Positions 1 through 9,779 of a DNA stretch of 64,000 nt are shown here, piece by piece. Every line of letters starts with the position of its first letter. Within the stretch, counting starts at the first letter, position 1. The translations under genes and the position numbers were made by a program. The notes below the pieces were generated by a model. That model did not search any database, was not told where the DNA came from, and saw nothing but the letters and a program-made list of their open reading frames with translations. The DNA is from Hippasteria phrygiana (taxonomy: Eukaryota > Echinodermata > Asteroidea > Valvatida > Goniasteridae): contig JAZGUH010000113.1 of the NCBI GenBank assembly GCA_037893225.1, positions 806,001 through 870,000 of the forward strand. Direction: 5' to 3'.

Positions 1-655
1 TTGCAACGTGGTCTTGGCCTGGGTCGAGTCTACAGTCAATCTCATCAATGACAGTGTACAATTTTGAGAGTACATTGAAATTTGAAACATTGAAAAATTC
101 ATAGAAAATCAGCCGATGACGTCACAATGACGTCACTTCGGATTTTGCATGCTATTGACAATATCTGCCTACCCACCAATTTTTATGACGATTGGACTTA
201 CCCTTATGTGTTTCAAAAAAGCACATTTTTGATGACGTCATGATTACGTCACACATTTTTCCTATTTATGTGAAAGAGTATAGGAGCTAACAAATCTATT
301 ACAAAAAGAATTTTTAATTTAGCATGTTCTGTCGATGAGATATGGCTTTAAGAAACTTTAAGATTCAAAAACTTAAACATTACAATAAAATCGTATGATG
401 ACGTCATCATGACGTCACCTCAATTTTCATCTATAACGCGTGGTGGCTCACCAACATACCAGGTTTAAAGGCAATCGGACCTACGGTTCTCTAGATATGG
501 GCCCTTGAAAAATGCACCTTTATGATGACGTCACGTGACACGTGATGACGTCATCGTGACGTCACACTTCGGCACACTATTTGAGCTTAGGGTCTATGTG
601 TGTGTTAAGTTTGATTAAGATCTGATGTTGTTTAGTGACCAAAGTGCCGGTCAGA
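1..655. repeat. CRE-rich interspersed repeat, copy A (left edge cut by the window)
   Basis: This stretch matches two later copies at 17640-18235 and 18240-18860, sharing phrases such as 'tctctagatatgggcccttg' and 'agcttagggtct'. It contains eight exact TGACGTCA octamers, starting at 117, 128, 233, 399, 410, 536, 556 and 567, several of them in close pairs. TGACGTCA is the consensus CREB/ATF site. No protein is encoded. Whether this is a transposon body or a satellite fragment is not clear. Confidence 0.75.
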
Positions 656-684
656 AAATTTAGCTTAATGAAGAAACCAAAATA

Positions 685-1104
685 GCGGGTATTGTGTAGT
701 TTAGGATTTGCGTATTAATTGTGTTCATGTTAGCGCCTGGAGCATTTGATTCTTCCAAAAGCATTTTTTGTCACTAAAGTAGACTTCTCTGAATTCCAAT
801 GACACGTGCTTTTGTGATTTGAAAAGGTTTTTCAAGGCGAAAAATATGATTTTCTTACGCGGGTCACGTTTTGGCTAGGTCAACCCCGACCCAGCCCCTA
901 CTCTCCGACCAGCTATATACCCGTGTACAGCGGGGTATTGCACAATCGCGTATTTTTTGCCCTCTTAACTACAGATTTCACTCAAAAAAACCCTGCAGAT
1001 GTTCTTCGACGTGGCCCTTTCTTCTGAATATGGCAAAACGAACAATTTTCAAGTAGATTGTGTTCATGCCTGGGCGAAAGTGTACTAAACTACACAATCG
1101 CCGC
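685..1104. mobile_element. Small inverted-repeat (MITE-like) element, copy 1
   Basis: The ends form an inverted pair: 685-703 reads gcgggtattgtgtagttta, and 1086-1104 is its complement with one difference. The interior shares phrases with the element at 27996-28440 (agacttctct, gattttctt.cgcg), so the two belong to one family. The small open frames inside it show no family resemblance. Confidence 0.6.
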
Positions 1105-1106
1105 AA

Positions 1107-1165
1107 CAGAACAAAAACAAGGGCTGTTTCGGAAAAGTTTCCGAAACAGCCAAAAACTTCTGAAA
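1107..1165. repeat. Single hairpin unit related to the 18907-19135 array
   Basis: The leader 'cagaacaaaaacaag' is the same as in the array. It is followed by a perfect 14-bp stem, 1122-1135 pairing with 1138-1151, around a two-base loop. The stem sequence differs from the array stems. The following 1166-1620 shows no recognisable feature. Confidence 0.55.
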
Positions 1166-1630
1166 GGACCATATTCTTTATGCAGTATTTACTCTGTTGT
1201 GTAATAGTAATACAGTTAAGTGTTTTACAGTTCATAGGATCCGAGGCCAATTTAATGTGTCTTACATTATGACAAAGATACTTTTACGTTTAACAAATTT
1301 CCAACAAAAAATTAAAAACCTGACTATATTTAATAGTGAATTGAAGTTTTATTTCCCCATCACATAAAATGGTAGAGTCCACCCACACGTATGCGTTGTG
1401 CGCTGTATGCAATGCACGCTATCCACTGTACGTATGTGCAGAGGATTTTTTGTGCGAATAACAGGGAAAGTTCTCCATATGTTTTCCCTTCTTATTGTGG
1501 AACTTGTGGTGACCCCTCCAATTGGAAATTTTGAGTACCCGATGTAACGGACAATACACGCGTCTATAGAATAAATATAACCGAGCAAGTACAAATCGAG
1601 ATAACGTCTGAGAGAGACAAGCGAGAACAG

Positions 1631-2184
1631 TTGTATAACAAATATAATAAAATTATTACTTGTTTATCAAACGCGGAGACTGCAGCAGAATGTTTTGGAG
1701 CCGCATCAGGCGCCATTGGCATTGCTGGAATTGTCGGTGTCATTACTATACTTATCGGTGTAGCGTTAGAAGGTATAGCTGTAGGTGTGAGTTTAGTCTT
1801 AAAATACTTTAGCAAAAAGTTTAGGGGTAAGGCCAAGAAACACGATGAGATAAGGGTATTGGCTGAAACCAAATTAAATACGATAAATGAACTAGTGTCT
1901 CAAGCTATAGACGATTGTGCTCTGATCGCTATGAGCTAAGAAAGTTTAACGGAATGAAAGAAGCTATTAGAACTCAAACAAAGGCGAGGGAAGAATCTGA
2001 TAGAAATAAAAAAGAAATGATGATGAGGTTCAAAAGCAAGTGATAGAGAGAATGAAAAAAAAAAAAAAGACCTTATCACAAAACTTTCTGCTTCAAACTA
2101 GAAGTAATTAAAGAATACGATAGTAATTTACCACCTAATTATGAGAGTTTACAGCTTAGGCCTAGCGCTCCGTACGAAGAATAG
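1631..2184 (+). pseudogene. Broken ORF of a Polinton/Maverick-like (virus-like) element remnant
   Basis: The first open segment (1631-1939, 102 codons) has a Gly/Ile/Val-rich hydrophobic stretch (about residues 24-58) and then a charged helix containing LAETKLNTI. I recall similar small proteins beside Polinton-like elements in other invertebrates, so the family call is recollection. The frame breaks near 1900-1930, at stops 2041-2046, and again around the A-run near 2055-2068. A last open stretch ends at TAG 2182. This last part contains PPNY (2131-2142) and PSAP (2161-2172), both classic ESCRT/Nedd4-recruiting late-domain motifs. The coding sequence is AT-rich compared with the DIRS next to it. 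It is not functional as it stands. Confidence 0.4.
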
Positions 2185-2204
2185 TGGGTAGTTATACGAG
2201 ACCA

Positions 2205-2251
2205 AAAAAATAAGCCCCCAACTCTACTAGAGAGTTGAGGGCTTATTTTTT
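2205..2251. terminator. Strong hairpin just past the 1631-2184 reading frame
   Basis: A 21-bp stem (2205-2225 with 2231-2251) has one mismatch and a five-base loop, and is flanked by A and T runs. It starts 21 bases after the last stop codon. A similar hairpin follows the convergent ORF at 10801. Hairpin-directed 3' ends are known in mimiviruses and virophages; applying that here is inference. Confidence 0.4.
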
Positions 2252-2299
2252 GCATGGTCATTCAGTATACACATCCATTTCGACCTCGCAAACAATCCT

Positions 2300-2346
2300 G
2301 GATTCTACCTCACCTAGTATTACGTCACTCCGTGACCACGTGAGAT
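2300..2346. repeat. Left inverted terminal repeat of the DIRS element
   Basis: It begins ggattctacctcacc and is complementary to 9733-9779 at 46 of 47 positions. The next bases, 2339-2367, are also exactly complementary to 9982-10010, in the foldback beyond the right end. Confidence 0.8.
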
Positions 2347-2692
2347 TGCGCTGACCGAGCCTTCAGTGCGTAATCTGACTTCACAGCCTGAGGACGTGTC
2401 ATTCGGTGCCAGGCACCAATGCATTCGTTCTTGTCGAACAACGCTACACCATGGCAGATGAAAATATCAGTATTCTTTTCGACCTAGCAACTGAGTTAGC
2501 TGGGAACACTGCGGGGATTCAGAAATCCTTTCCAGTGACCGCGAAGGATACAACATTGGCTGCAGATCCAGGCGTAGATTTAACGACACAGACCCAAGGT
2601 CGGAAACGGAAAGGGGCCATTATGAAGGTATCCAACAGCCAACCTGTACAACAGGTACAAGGCAAGGCCCCTGCTCCACGCCGCAAACACCA

Positions 2693-5600
2693 GTGTACAG
2701 AAACACCAACAAATATGGCGACTTCCTTGGGCACACCGAAAAGTCTACCACATGTCAACCCTCTAAAGGTATTCCAGAGGCCCCGGCTAATTCTGAGGCA
2801 GCATTGTTTAACACAATGGCTGCGCAATTTCAAGCAATGCAACAACAGTCCATGCAATTGCTTTGCAAAGGAATGCAGGATGGTTTCCAGCAACTGGCGA
2901 GCTCTATGGTGAAACCTACATGTACAGTAACAACATCGCCGGTAGAGACATCGGGTAAGAATCAGTGCCCGTCAACGCTTACATTGGCACACTCAGCTTC
3001 GCTAGATGGCGACCCAGATAAAGTTCTGAATGAACTAATGTCTTCAAATGACAACACTGAAGAGCCTCCGCCTAACCCATCGGATCAATCGGAAAGCTCA
3101 GGGTTCTTAGAGGACATTGTGCAGGACTTCAGCGATGGCGATAAGACTGGCCCACGGGTGAAACCTGAATTGGCCAATATGATTAACGCCATGTTGAAAA
3201 CGAAAATGGCCGACGCAAAAGTCACTGAGAAAGAAAAACTGTACCCTTATCCAGAGAATTGCGACGCAATGGCTGGAATTAAAGTTAATTCCGAAATCTG
3301 GGGCAAGATTCGAACAACCACCAAACGAGAAGACTTGAAACTTCAGAAAACACAGGGACTTCAACTTAAAGCCTTAGTACCATTGCTTCAGGCTGTTGAC
3401 ACTCTGGTCGACGTAAAAACGGGTAAAACAACATGGGATCCGACCGATGTCACTCGCAAGTGTGTGGATGCCATTGCCCTAGTTGCGACGTCTTATTGCG
3501 ACATAACTCAAAAACGCCGTGACTTTATCAAGCCAGACCTTAATGCTCAGTATCGGCAAATTTGTGCTGAACACATTCCCGTCACAAAATTTCTCTTTGG
3601 AGAGGACTTGCCCAAGCAGGTTAGCGATATTAACGCAACAAAACGTATGGGACAGAAATTGGCCCCTGACACAGCTACATCATATCGGAAACATGGCAGC
3701 TATTACCAAGACAGCTACAGAGAGCGGCCAAGAAATAACTATTCCAGAACATTCCCATGCCCATCTCGGTTCTCCACGGCCTCAAAAAAGTGGAACAACT
3801 ACGGCACAGGTCGCCGTCAGCAGACAAGGTCAAGAGGCAACCCAGAACAAATGGACATCGGGCAGGATGTAGCCTTGTTGACCCCACCAGGTGGGGTAAG
3901 CATGATCAATGCTCAGTCCTTTAAAGCAGGTAGACTGAAAGCGTTTGCACCTAACTGGGAAAAACTTACTTCTGACAAACGGCTCCTAGACCTAGTAAAA
4001 GGTTACAAAATCGAATTTATTGCAACTCCAGTGCAGGAGAAAAAACCTCGTGCTCTACGTCTTAACGGTCCAAAAGAAGAGCACGTCATAAATTCTGAGG
4101 TCCAGAAGCTACTGAAACTTGGGGTGATTGTTGAAGCGCAACACTCCCGGGGCGAATTTTTATCAACTATATTTGTCCGCCCAAAGAAAGATGGAACATT
4201 TCGTATGATTTTGAATCTACAGCTGTTAAATGAATCGGTTGAATACCATCATTTTAAAATGGATACTTTCCATACAGTTTTAAGGGTTGTTAGACCTAAT
4301 TGCTATATGGCGTCTGTAGATTTACGCCATGCATATTATTCAGTGGCTATTGACAAAAGGTATCGACCTTTCCTCCGGTTTGAGTGGAAAGGAAATCTCT
4401 TTCAATATACATGTTTACCAAATGGTTTGGCATCAGCACCACGTGTGTTTACCAAATTACTTAAGCCAGTGTATGCCTCGCTACGGCAAATGGGGCACAT
4501 ATCAGTTGCATATATTGATGATTCATATTTGCAAGGTAGTTCAGTTCAGGAATGTGACCGAAATGTACGGGACACCGTTGCATTACTTGCCAATCTTGGG
4601 TTCACAATTAACGGCGATAAGTCTGTGCTTACCCCTACCCAGAAACTAGTGTATTTGGGATTTGTCATTGACTCATTGAATATGACGGTTTCTTTGACAC
4701 AAGAAAGAGCTATTGGGCTAAAGACAGCATTTCAATCTTTGTGTAGTAACCAAAAACCAATCATAAGAGACGTTGCTCATATAACGGGATGTATGGTCTC
4801 AGTTTTTCCAGCAGTGGCTTTTGGGCAGTTGTTCTATCGCCAACTTGAGATTGACAAAATTGAGGCATTAAAACAATGCGGCTATGACTTTGAAGCGAAT
4901 TTAAGCTTATCCAGCCTAGCTAGGCAGGACTTACACTGGTGGATTGATAACATAGACCATGTCAGTAACCAAATATCTCACAGGGGCCCTGACTACGAGC
5001 TTAATTCGGATGCGTCCTTAGCAGGATGGGGGGCGTCATGCTCTACAGGCTCTGCTGGAGGTCGATGGGCAAGTCATGAGATGAGCTCACATATCAATGT
5101 GTTAGAAATCAAAGCCGCTTATTTTGCCCTCCTGGCTTTCTTCCCAGCATTGCAAAACATACATGTGTTGCTAAAGATAGACAACACTACGGCGGTGGCA
5201 CACATTAATCACATGGGCGGTACTCATTCAGAAGCGTGTAATACAGTCACGAGAGAACTTTGGTTATGGTGTAAAGACAGAAATATTTGGCTAACTGCGG
5301 TCTTCATCCCAGGAAAACTTAACATTTCCGCTGATTGGGAATCAAGACATTTTACGGATCACACTGAGTGGCACCTCAATGTGCATATTTTCCAACGAAT
5401 GCTAAAATCGTTTTCTGTTAGCCCGGACATTGACTTGTTCGCCTCTCGTCTCAACCACCATATAACGAGATATGTTTCTTGGCATCCTGACCCACAAGCG
5501 TATGCCACTGATGCGTTTACTTTACATTGGGGTCAATTTTTAGCCTATGCATTTCCCCCGTTCTCACTTATAATGAGATTTCTTCAAAAATTGGAAGAAG

Positions 5601-5836
5601 ATTCTGCTGAGGCTGTAGTGGTAGTTCCACATTGGCCTACTCAGCCCTGGTACCCATTGCTGATGAACCTTTGTATTTCTGCTCCTCTATTTTTGCACAG
5701 GAATCGCAGAACACTACAGATGCCCCACGACGCCACAGCCGTCCACCCACTGCACAAAAAGCTGCAGCTCATGGGTTGTCACTTATCCGGCAAGCGCTCC
5801 AGACCATGGGAATTTCAGAAGCCACGGCGGCTTTAA
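2693..5836 (+). CDS. DIRS gag-reverse transcriptase-RNase H reading frame (1,047 codons open)
   Basis: Residues 1-390 are gag-like: a Gln/Met-rich start, a helical central region and a basic Arg-rich tail. Residues 440-720 form a reverse transcriptase with motif A (VDLRHAYYSV, Asp543) and the catalytic YIDD at residues 607-610. RNase H follows with its first catalytic Asp at about 773 (NSDASLAGWG) and a further IDNTTAV motif. The last 150 residues match the usual DIRS stretch linking RNase H to the recombinase. The natural gag start may lie upstream: an ATG at 2451 opens another frame (MADENIS) that overlaps this one, so a frameshift near 2700-2900 is possible. The start at 2693 is simply the first ATG in this frame. 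Its last 205 bases overlap the recombinase frame, as in other DIRS elements. Confidence 0.85.
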   Translation: MYRNTNKYGDFLGHTEKSTTCQPSKGIPEAPANSEAALFNTMAAQFQAMQQQSMQLLCKGMQDGFQQLASSMVKPTCTVTTSPVETSGKNQCPSTLTLAHSASLDGDPDKVLNELMSSNDNTEEPPPNPSDQSESSGFLEDIVQDFSDGDKTGPRVKPELANMINAMLKTKMADAKVTEKEKLYPYPENCDAMAGIKVNSEIWGKIRTTTKREDLKLQKTQGLQLKALVPLLQAVDTLVDVKTGKTTWDPTDVTRKCVDAIALVATSYCDITQKRRDFIKPDLNAQYRQICAEHIPVTKFLFGEDLPKQVSDINATKRMGQKLAPDTATSYRKHGSYYQDSYRERPRNNYSRTFPCPSRFSTASKKWNNYGTGRRQQTRSRGNPEQMDIGQDVALLTPPGGVSMINAQSFKAGRLKAFAPNWEKLTSDKRLLDLVKGYKIEFIATPVQEKKPRALRLNGPKEEHVINSEVQKLLKLGVIVEAQHSRGEFLSTIFVRPKKDGTFRMILNLQLLNESVEYHHFKMDTFHTVLRVVRPNCYMASVDLRHAYYSVAIDKRYRPFLRFEWKGNLFQYTCLPNGLASAPRVFTKLLKPVYASLRQMGHISVAYIDDSYLQGSSVQECDRNVRDTVALLANLGFTINGDKSVLTPTQKLVYLGFVIDSLNMTVSLTQERAIGLKTAFQSLCSNQKPIIRDVAHITGCMVSVFPAVAFGQLFYRQLEIDKIEALKQCGYDFEANLSLSSLARQDLHWWIDNIDHVSNQISHRGPDYELNSDASLAGWGASCSTGSAGGRWASHEMSSHINVLEIKAAYFALLAFFPALQNIHVLLKIDNTTAVAHINHMGGTHSEACNTVTRELWLWCKDRNIWLTAVFIPGKLNISADWESRHFTDHTEWHLNVHIFQRMLKSFSVSPDIDLFASRLNHHITRYVSWHPDPQAYATDAFTLHWGQFLAYAFPPFSLIMRFLQKLEEDSAEAVVVVPHWPTQPWYPLLMNLCISAPLFLHRNRRTLQMPHDATAVHPLHKKLQLMGCHLSGKRSRPWEFQKPRRL

Positions 5837-6763
5837 TGGAGGCATCCTGGAGGGATGGAACTATCAAGCAGTATGGTGTTTACCTCAGAAAATGGCAACA
5901 ATGGTGTATCATCAACAATGATGATCCCTTTTCACCACGGATCAATTGTGCTCTTGATTTCTTGACCAGCTTACATAACAATGACGCAGGCTACAGTGCC
6001 ATCAATACTGCTCGTTCTGCAATGTCCGCAATTATTTCCCTCCCTGATAAATCTTCATTTGGACAGCATCCGCTTGTTTGTCGGTTGCTGAAGGGTTGTT
6101 TTCAGTTAAGGCCCAGCCTACCCCGCTATCACAGAATTTGGGATGTCAGCATCGTCTTACGACATATCGAACACTATGATGATGTGAGCGGTTTATCTTT
6201 GAAACAGCTCACCAAGAAATTGGCGACGCTCATGCTACTGTTGTCAGGGCAAAGAGTCCAAACGATACATTCATTGGACATAGTTTATGGAGATCAATGC
6301 TTCCCGTTGTGTTTTTCGGATACCTGTCCTGCTGAAGCAGTCACGGCCAGGAGTTCATCTAAACAGTATTGATTTTCCTGACTATCCTAAGAATAGGAAG
6401 CTTTGTGTTGTGACCTTACTGAATAAATACTTGCAAGTAACTCGTGACTTACGGAAAGGGGAAGACAAACTTTTCTTAACCATGTCAAAACCTCACCGAG
6501 CAGTATCCAAAGACACTATCAGCCGGTGGGTAAGGTGTACCCTGGAAGAGGCTGGTATAAACACGAGAGAGTTTAAACCTCATAGCGTGCGTGCATCATC
6601 CACAACAGCGGCACACCTCAGTGGAGTGCCTCTTGACACTATAATGAAAAGTGCCGGATGGTCCAATGCAGCGACGTTTGCAACTTTTTATAAAAAACCA
6701 GTACTTCGCACAACAGACAATGAAGTGTTTGCAATTGCGTTATTGAATAAAGTGTCACAATAA
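5632..6763 (+). pseudogene. DIRS tyrosine recombinase, one frameshift
   Basis: The N-terminal core-binding part is readable from 5632 and includes WRDGTIKQYGVYLRKW. The catalytic part is readable in another frame to the stop at 6763. The two frames exchange near 6280-6290, just after the GQR catalytic-arginine box; a single-base indel explains it. Later motifs are present: HSVR with His at 6581-6583 and Arg at 6590-6592, GWSNAATF, and the nucleophile Tyr at 6689-6691. In DIRS elements this enzyme inserts the circular DNA intermediate without target duplication. The break may be a mutation or an assembly error. Confidence 0.82.
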
Positions 6764-7012
6764 CGGGGCTCAGTCAAACATAATGTTAAGAAGCTCTTGA
6801 CTACCGCTACTCCTGATTAAATGCGGTACTCATGTTACACAGTGTGATTCACTGGTTTATACAGCCAACAGAGGTTGGCTTCCGTATTTATTTATTTGTT
6901 TATTGTTATCAGCACTCAGTTCGAGTTGATGATCTGACTTACTGGATATCAAGCTGTCCACGATATACACAGTGTAATGCATGGCTTTTATTGTCACAAG
7001 TACTTGTGCTAT
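6764..7012 (+). other. DIRS 3' region, first part
   Basis: This is non-coding sequence between the recombinase stop and the LTR-element insertion. It resumes at 9558-9732 after the insert. No separate motif was recognised. Confidence 0.5.
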
Positions 7013-7567
7013 TGTAACCTGGAAAAATGACACACCATGGGGACTTTACTCGACACAAAAAATAGACAAGCAATACCAGGATCTAAAGAACAAGTCGCGA
7101 ACTATTTTATTAGGAAAAGGATTTAAGAGTGAAGTGAACTTGTGACTCAAACCTTGAATATATAAAACCAGACACAATTATAAACTTATTCAAAACTCTT
7201 TAAACCAACAAAAAATAGAACAGTTTAAACCAACAAAAATATTAAAGTCTAAACCAACACAGCAAATAATGGACCTTAGGTACACTCTGATTGAAACCAG
7301 GGCACTGTAGCAGACGAAAGACAAGGCTACGGCAGGTCGCACAACTCAAAGGAGTGTGAAAGAGGCACATGTGCACTCTTCTCCGCCGGTCTGCTAAGTG
7401 AAGGCAAGCTAAAACTCTGTACACAAGTATAACTGTGGTCAAGGGGGAAGATGCTGCTACTGGGGCCAGGGGGACACACAACTAAATAAACCACAGTACA
7501 TGTTAAAAATATAAGCAGGGGAGCAACTCTCTAAAAATAACAAGCAATATAATTTGGCCCTGCCACA
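7013..7567 (-). repeat. LTR, left copy (3' LTR in element orientation)
   Basis: This copy is 555 bp long with TG...CA ends. The internal sequence next to it, read on the minus strand, is purine-rich (AGGGCGTGAG just before the LTR), a weak polypurine-tract candidate. Confidence 0.9.
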
Positions 7568-7782
7568 CTCACGCCCTGTTAAATCCATTGCTGTCCTCAG
7601 CAAGGTCTAAAAATAAAATATATTCTAAAAAGATCTTCAAATTTACAACAAAAATAGATCAGAACCCAAAATAAAATACCTATCAAAAATCTCTGAAATG
7701 AGGAGCCATAAATATATAAGGGAACCTTCAAACCGGTCTTAAACGAACATAACAAAATAATACAATTTAAATAATCAATGAT

Positions 7783-8826
7783 CTAATCGAATCCATCTGG
7801 TGGTTGGACTATCAACTCACACAAACTACTGGTGCCAGGGATAGAACTTGAGCAAGACTGCCGGCTGACTTGGGTCCTGCACGATGGTGAGGGGTCGTCT
7901 TGGAATTCACTAGGTGCTGGAATGCTGCCGGTGTCAGTCGTCGCTACAGGGGTCGGCGTCTTCCTCATCTCCTGGTGCACGGACTTCAGGTGCCGCCTCA
8001 TATACGTCATGGTCTCGTCGTGAAGGCCTGGCCAGAAGTACTGCTGCCTCACAAGCTTTAACACCTTGCCGTAGCCAAGTGTTTCCATGGTGTTGTGGAG
8101 ACTCGCTAGAACGGCCCGTCTCAAGCACTGAGGGAGAACAGCTAGGTAGCGAACCCTGTCTCCGCCCTCTCTGTGTAGAAGAAGACCGCCCTTCACCTCA
8201 AGCTGATCCCATGAATCGAGTAGCCTTCTAACGACTCTCGACTCCTCCGCCATTTTCCTCCTGCCCATCCTTGTCGGATTTGCCGCCTTCAGCTCCATCA
8301 CTCTGCGAATAGCTGGGTCGCTCTGCTGCGCCTCAACCAGAGTGGCAGGTGTCGCCCCATGGCAGGTACCCTGTAATTTGGCCGTAGATCTCGGCACCTC
8401 ATCAGGGCTACTTATCACGTGGGCTTGGCGACCACCACCGCTCTTGGAAACCAACTTCTGCTTGGGGGGAGCTGAAACGGGCAGGGGACTATCCTTCTGG
8501 TCTGGCGATGATGTGGGGATAGGGGAAACTTGTCGGGAACGATGGGTCTTCTTCTCTAACAAGGCACTCTCTAGGCATATGATGTACCGCCTCTGTTGTT
8601 GCTGTTCCCCAACAACTTTGCTGACTATCGACTTCAGCATGGCAATCTGCCTGGACTGCTGCAGGACAACCTCTTGCATGTATGCCTGGTGGTGAAGGAG
8701 ATCCAGCAGGCTTGGCTGACGCTCTGCACTGGGTGGCAACTCCAGATTGACAAGGGGTGAGCTTGACGGTGTTGGGTCAAACCCACAAACCTGAAGAGGC
8801 GTCAGCACTGCTGGTTCAGCCATCAT
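7783..8826 (-). CDS. Gag-like/integrase-zinc-domain fusion ORF, 347 aa
   Basis: This is the only ORF of the young LTR element. Residues 30-100 form a probable coiled coil (LLHHQAYMQEVVLQQS, then Gln/Arg-rich), and 100-160 is Ser/Pro-rich linker. Residues 165-285 resemble the region before and including the integrase H2C2 domain of Ty3/gypsy elements: LHREG, a VL..LH turn, and QQYFWPGLHDE matching the usual FYWPGM. The zinc ligands are mostly gone: the first LH is present, but the second His and the CxxC pair are replaced. Protease, RT, RNase H and the integrase catalytic core are absent. An internal deletion joining a 5' gag-like part to integrase is the simplest origin. It starts at the double Met 177 bases inside the 5' LTR and has no internal stop, so it may still be made. 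Confidence 0.65.
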   Translation of the reverse strand: MMAEPAVLTPLQVCGFDPTPSSSPLVNLELPPSAERQPSLLDLLHHQAYMQEVVLQQSRQIAMLKSIVSKVVGEQQQQRRYIICLESALLEKKTHRSRQVSPIPTSSPDQKDSPLPVSAPPKQKLVSKSGGGRQAHVISSPDEVPRSTAKLQGTCHGATPATLVEAQQSDPAIRRVMELKAANPTRMGRRKMAEESRVVRRLLDSWDQLEVKGGLLLHREGGDRVRYLAVLPQCLRRAVLASLHNTMETLGYGKVLKLVRQQYFWPGLHDETMTYMRRHLKSVHQEMRKTPTPVATTDTGSIPAPSEFQDDPSPSCRTQVSRQSCSSSIPGTSSLCELIVQPPDGFD

Positions 8827-8973
8827 GCACAGTCAGGATCCACTAAAAATCAACTCTGTGTTGGTTTGACCGAAACAAATTAAGGACTGACCACCAAAAA
8901 CAAAAACAAAACTCTCAAAAAGAAAACCCTAATCCTAAAAAATAGTTGGCTACGTTAAAAAAACGATAGTCCT

Positions 8974-8990
8974 ACCCGGATCTTCCACCA
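8974..8990 (-). promoter_or_regulatory. Candidate tRNA primer-binding site of the LTR element
   Basis: The plus strand reads acccggatcttccacca, which resembles the T-arm and acceptor end of a tRNA with CCA. The minus strand, which is the element's sense strand, would therefore pair with a tRNA primer. Which tRNA is not determined. Confidence 0.45.
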
Positions 8991-9002
8991 AAAATATAAA
9001 AA

Positions 9003-9557
9003 TGTAACCTGGAAAAATGACACACCATGGGGACTTTACTCGACATAAAAAATAGACAAGCAATACCAGGATCTAAAGAACAAGTCGCGAACTATTTTAT
9101 TAGGAAAAGGATTTAAGAGTGAAGTGAACTTGTGACTCAAACCTTGAATATATAAAACCAGACACAATTATAAACTTATTCAAAACTCTTTAAACCAACA
9201 AAAAATAGAACAGTTTAAACCAACAAAAATATTAAAGTCTAAACCAACACAGCAAATAATGGACCTTAGGTACACTCTGATTGAAACCAGGGCACTGTAG
9301 CAGACGAAAGACAAGGCTACGGCAGGTCGCACAACTCAAAGGAGTGTGAAAGAGGCACATGTGCACTCTTCTCCGCCGGTCTGCTAAGTGAAGGCAAGCT
9401 AAAACTCTGTACACAAGTATAACTGTGGTCAAGGGGGAAGATGCTGCTACTGGGGCCAGGGGGACACACAACTAAATAAACCACAGTACATGTTAAAAAT
9501 ATAAGCAGGGGAGCAACTCTCTAAAAATAACAAGCAATATAATTTGGCCCTGCCACA
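9003..9557 (-). repeat. LTR, right copy (5' LTR in element orientation)
   Basis: This copy is 554/555 identical to 7013-7567. Small open frames inside both copies (79 codons, minus strand) are identical because the LTRs are; they have no coding signature. Confidence 0.9.
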
Positions 9558-9732
9558 CTATCATTATCTTTAGTATGATTTCTTGCAGAAATCTGAATGA
9601 ATCAGTTCATTCTGTCACTAGAATGTACCCATACATTAAACAGTGATATATTAGTCTGTTGATTTGTCGGACTTTAATACATGTACCTTGACTCTCCGTT
9701 CTTTGGTGTCTCATTTACACATGGCTTTGAAC

Positions 9733-9779
9733 ATCTCACGTGGTCACGGAGTGACGTAATACAAGGTGAGGTAGAATCC
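9733..9779. repeat. Right inverted terminal repeat of the DIRS element
   Basis: This is the reverse complement of 2300-2346 with a single A/T difference. It lies after the resumed DIRS sequence (9558-9732) that follows the nested LTR element. Confidence 0.8.

Larger units (their letters stand above)
7013..9557 (-). mobile_element. Young non-autonomous LTR retrotransposon with 555-bp LTRs
   Basis: Two 555-bp direct repeats (7013-7567 and 9003-9557) differ at one base (C7056 / T9046). Both begin TG and end CA. The 4-bp target duplication CTAT (7009-7012 and 9558-9561) is exact. The internal region is only 1,435 bp and has one ORF on the minus strand, so the element reads right to left. The sequence before the right LTR (8974-8990, acccggatcttccacca) looks like a tRNA 3' end, as expected for a minus-strand primer-binding site, though 12 bases away from the LTR. 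No protease, RT, RNase H or integrase core is present. Confidence 0.9.
2300..9779 (+). mobile_element. DIRS-type tyrosine-recombinase retrotransposon, interrupted by an LTR element
   Basis: The element has 47-bp inverted ends (2300-2346 and 9733-9779, one mismatch) and no obvious target duplication, as expected for DIRS elements. It encodes gag, reverse transcriptase, RNase H and a tyrosine recombinase rather than a DDE integrase. It is split at 7012 by an LTR retrotransposon (7013-9557). The 4-bp duplication CTAT marks that insertion. Without the insert the element is about 4.9 kb. A frameshift in the recombinase suggests that this copy is dead. The right end is complicated by further end-like sequence at 9774-10088. 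Confidence 0.88.

Noticed and set aside
7242..7481. 79-codon minus-strand frame, repeated identically at 9232-9471
   Set aside because: It lies inside both LTRs, is identical only because the LTRs are, and has no protein-like features.
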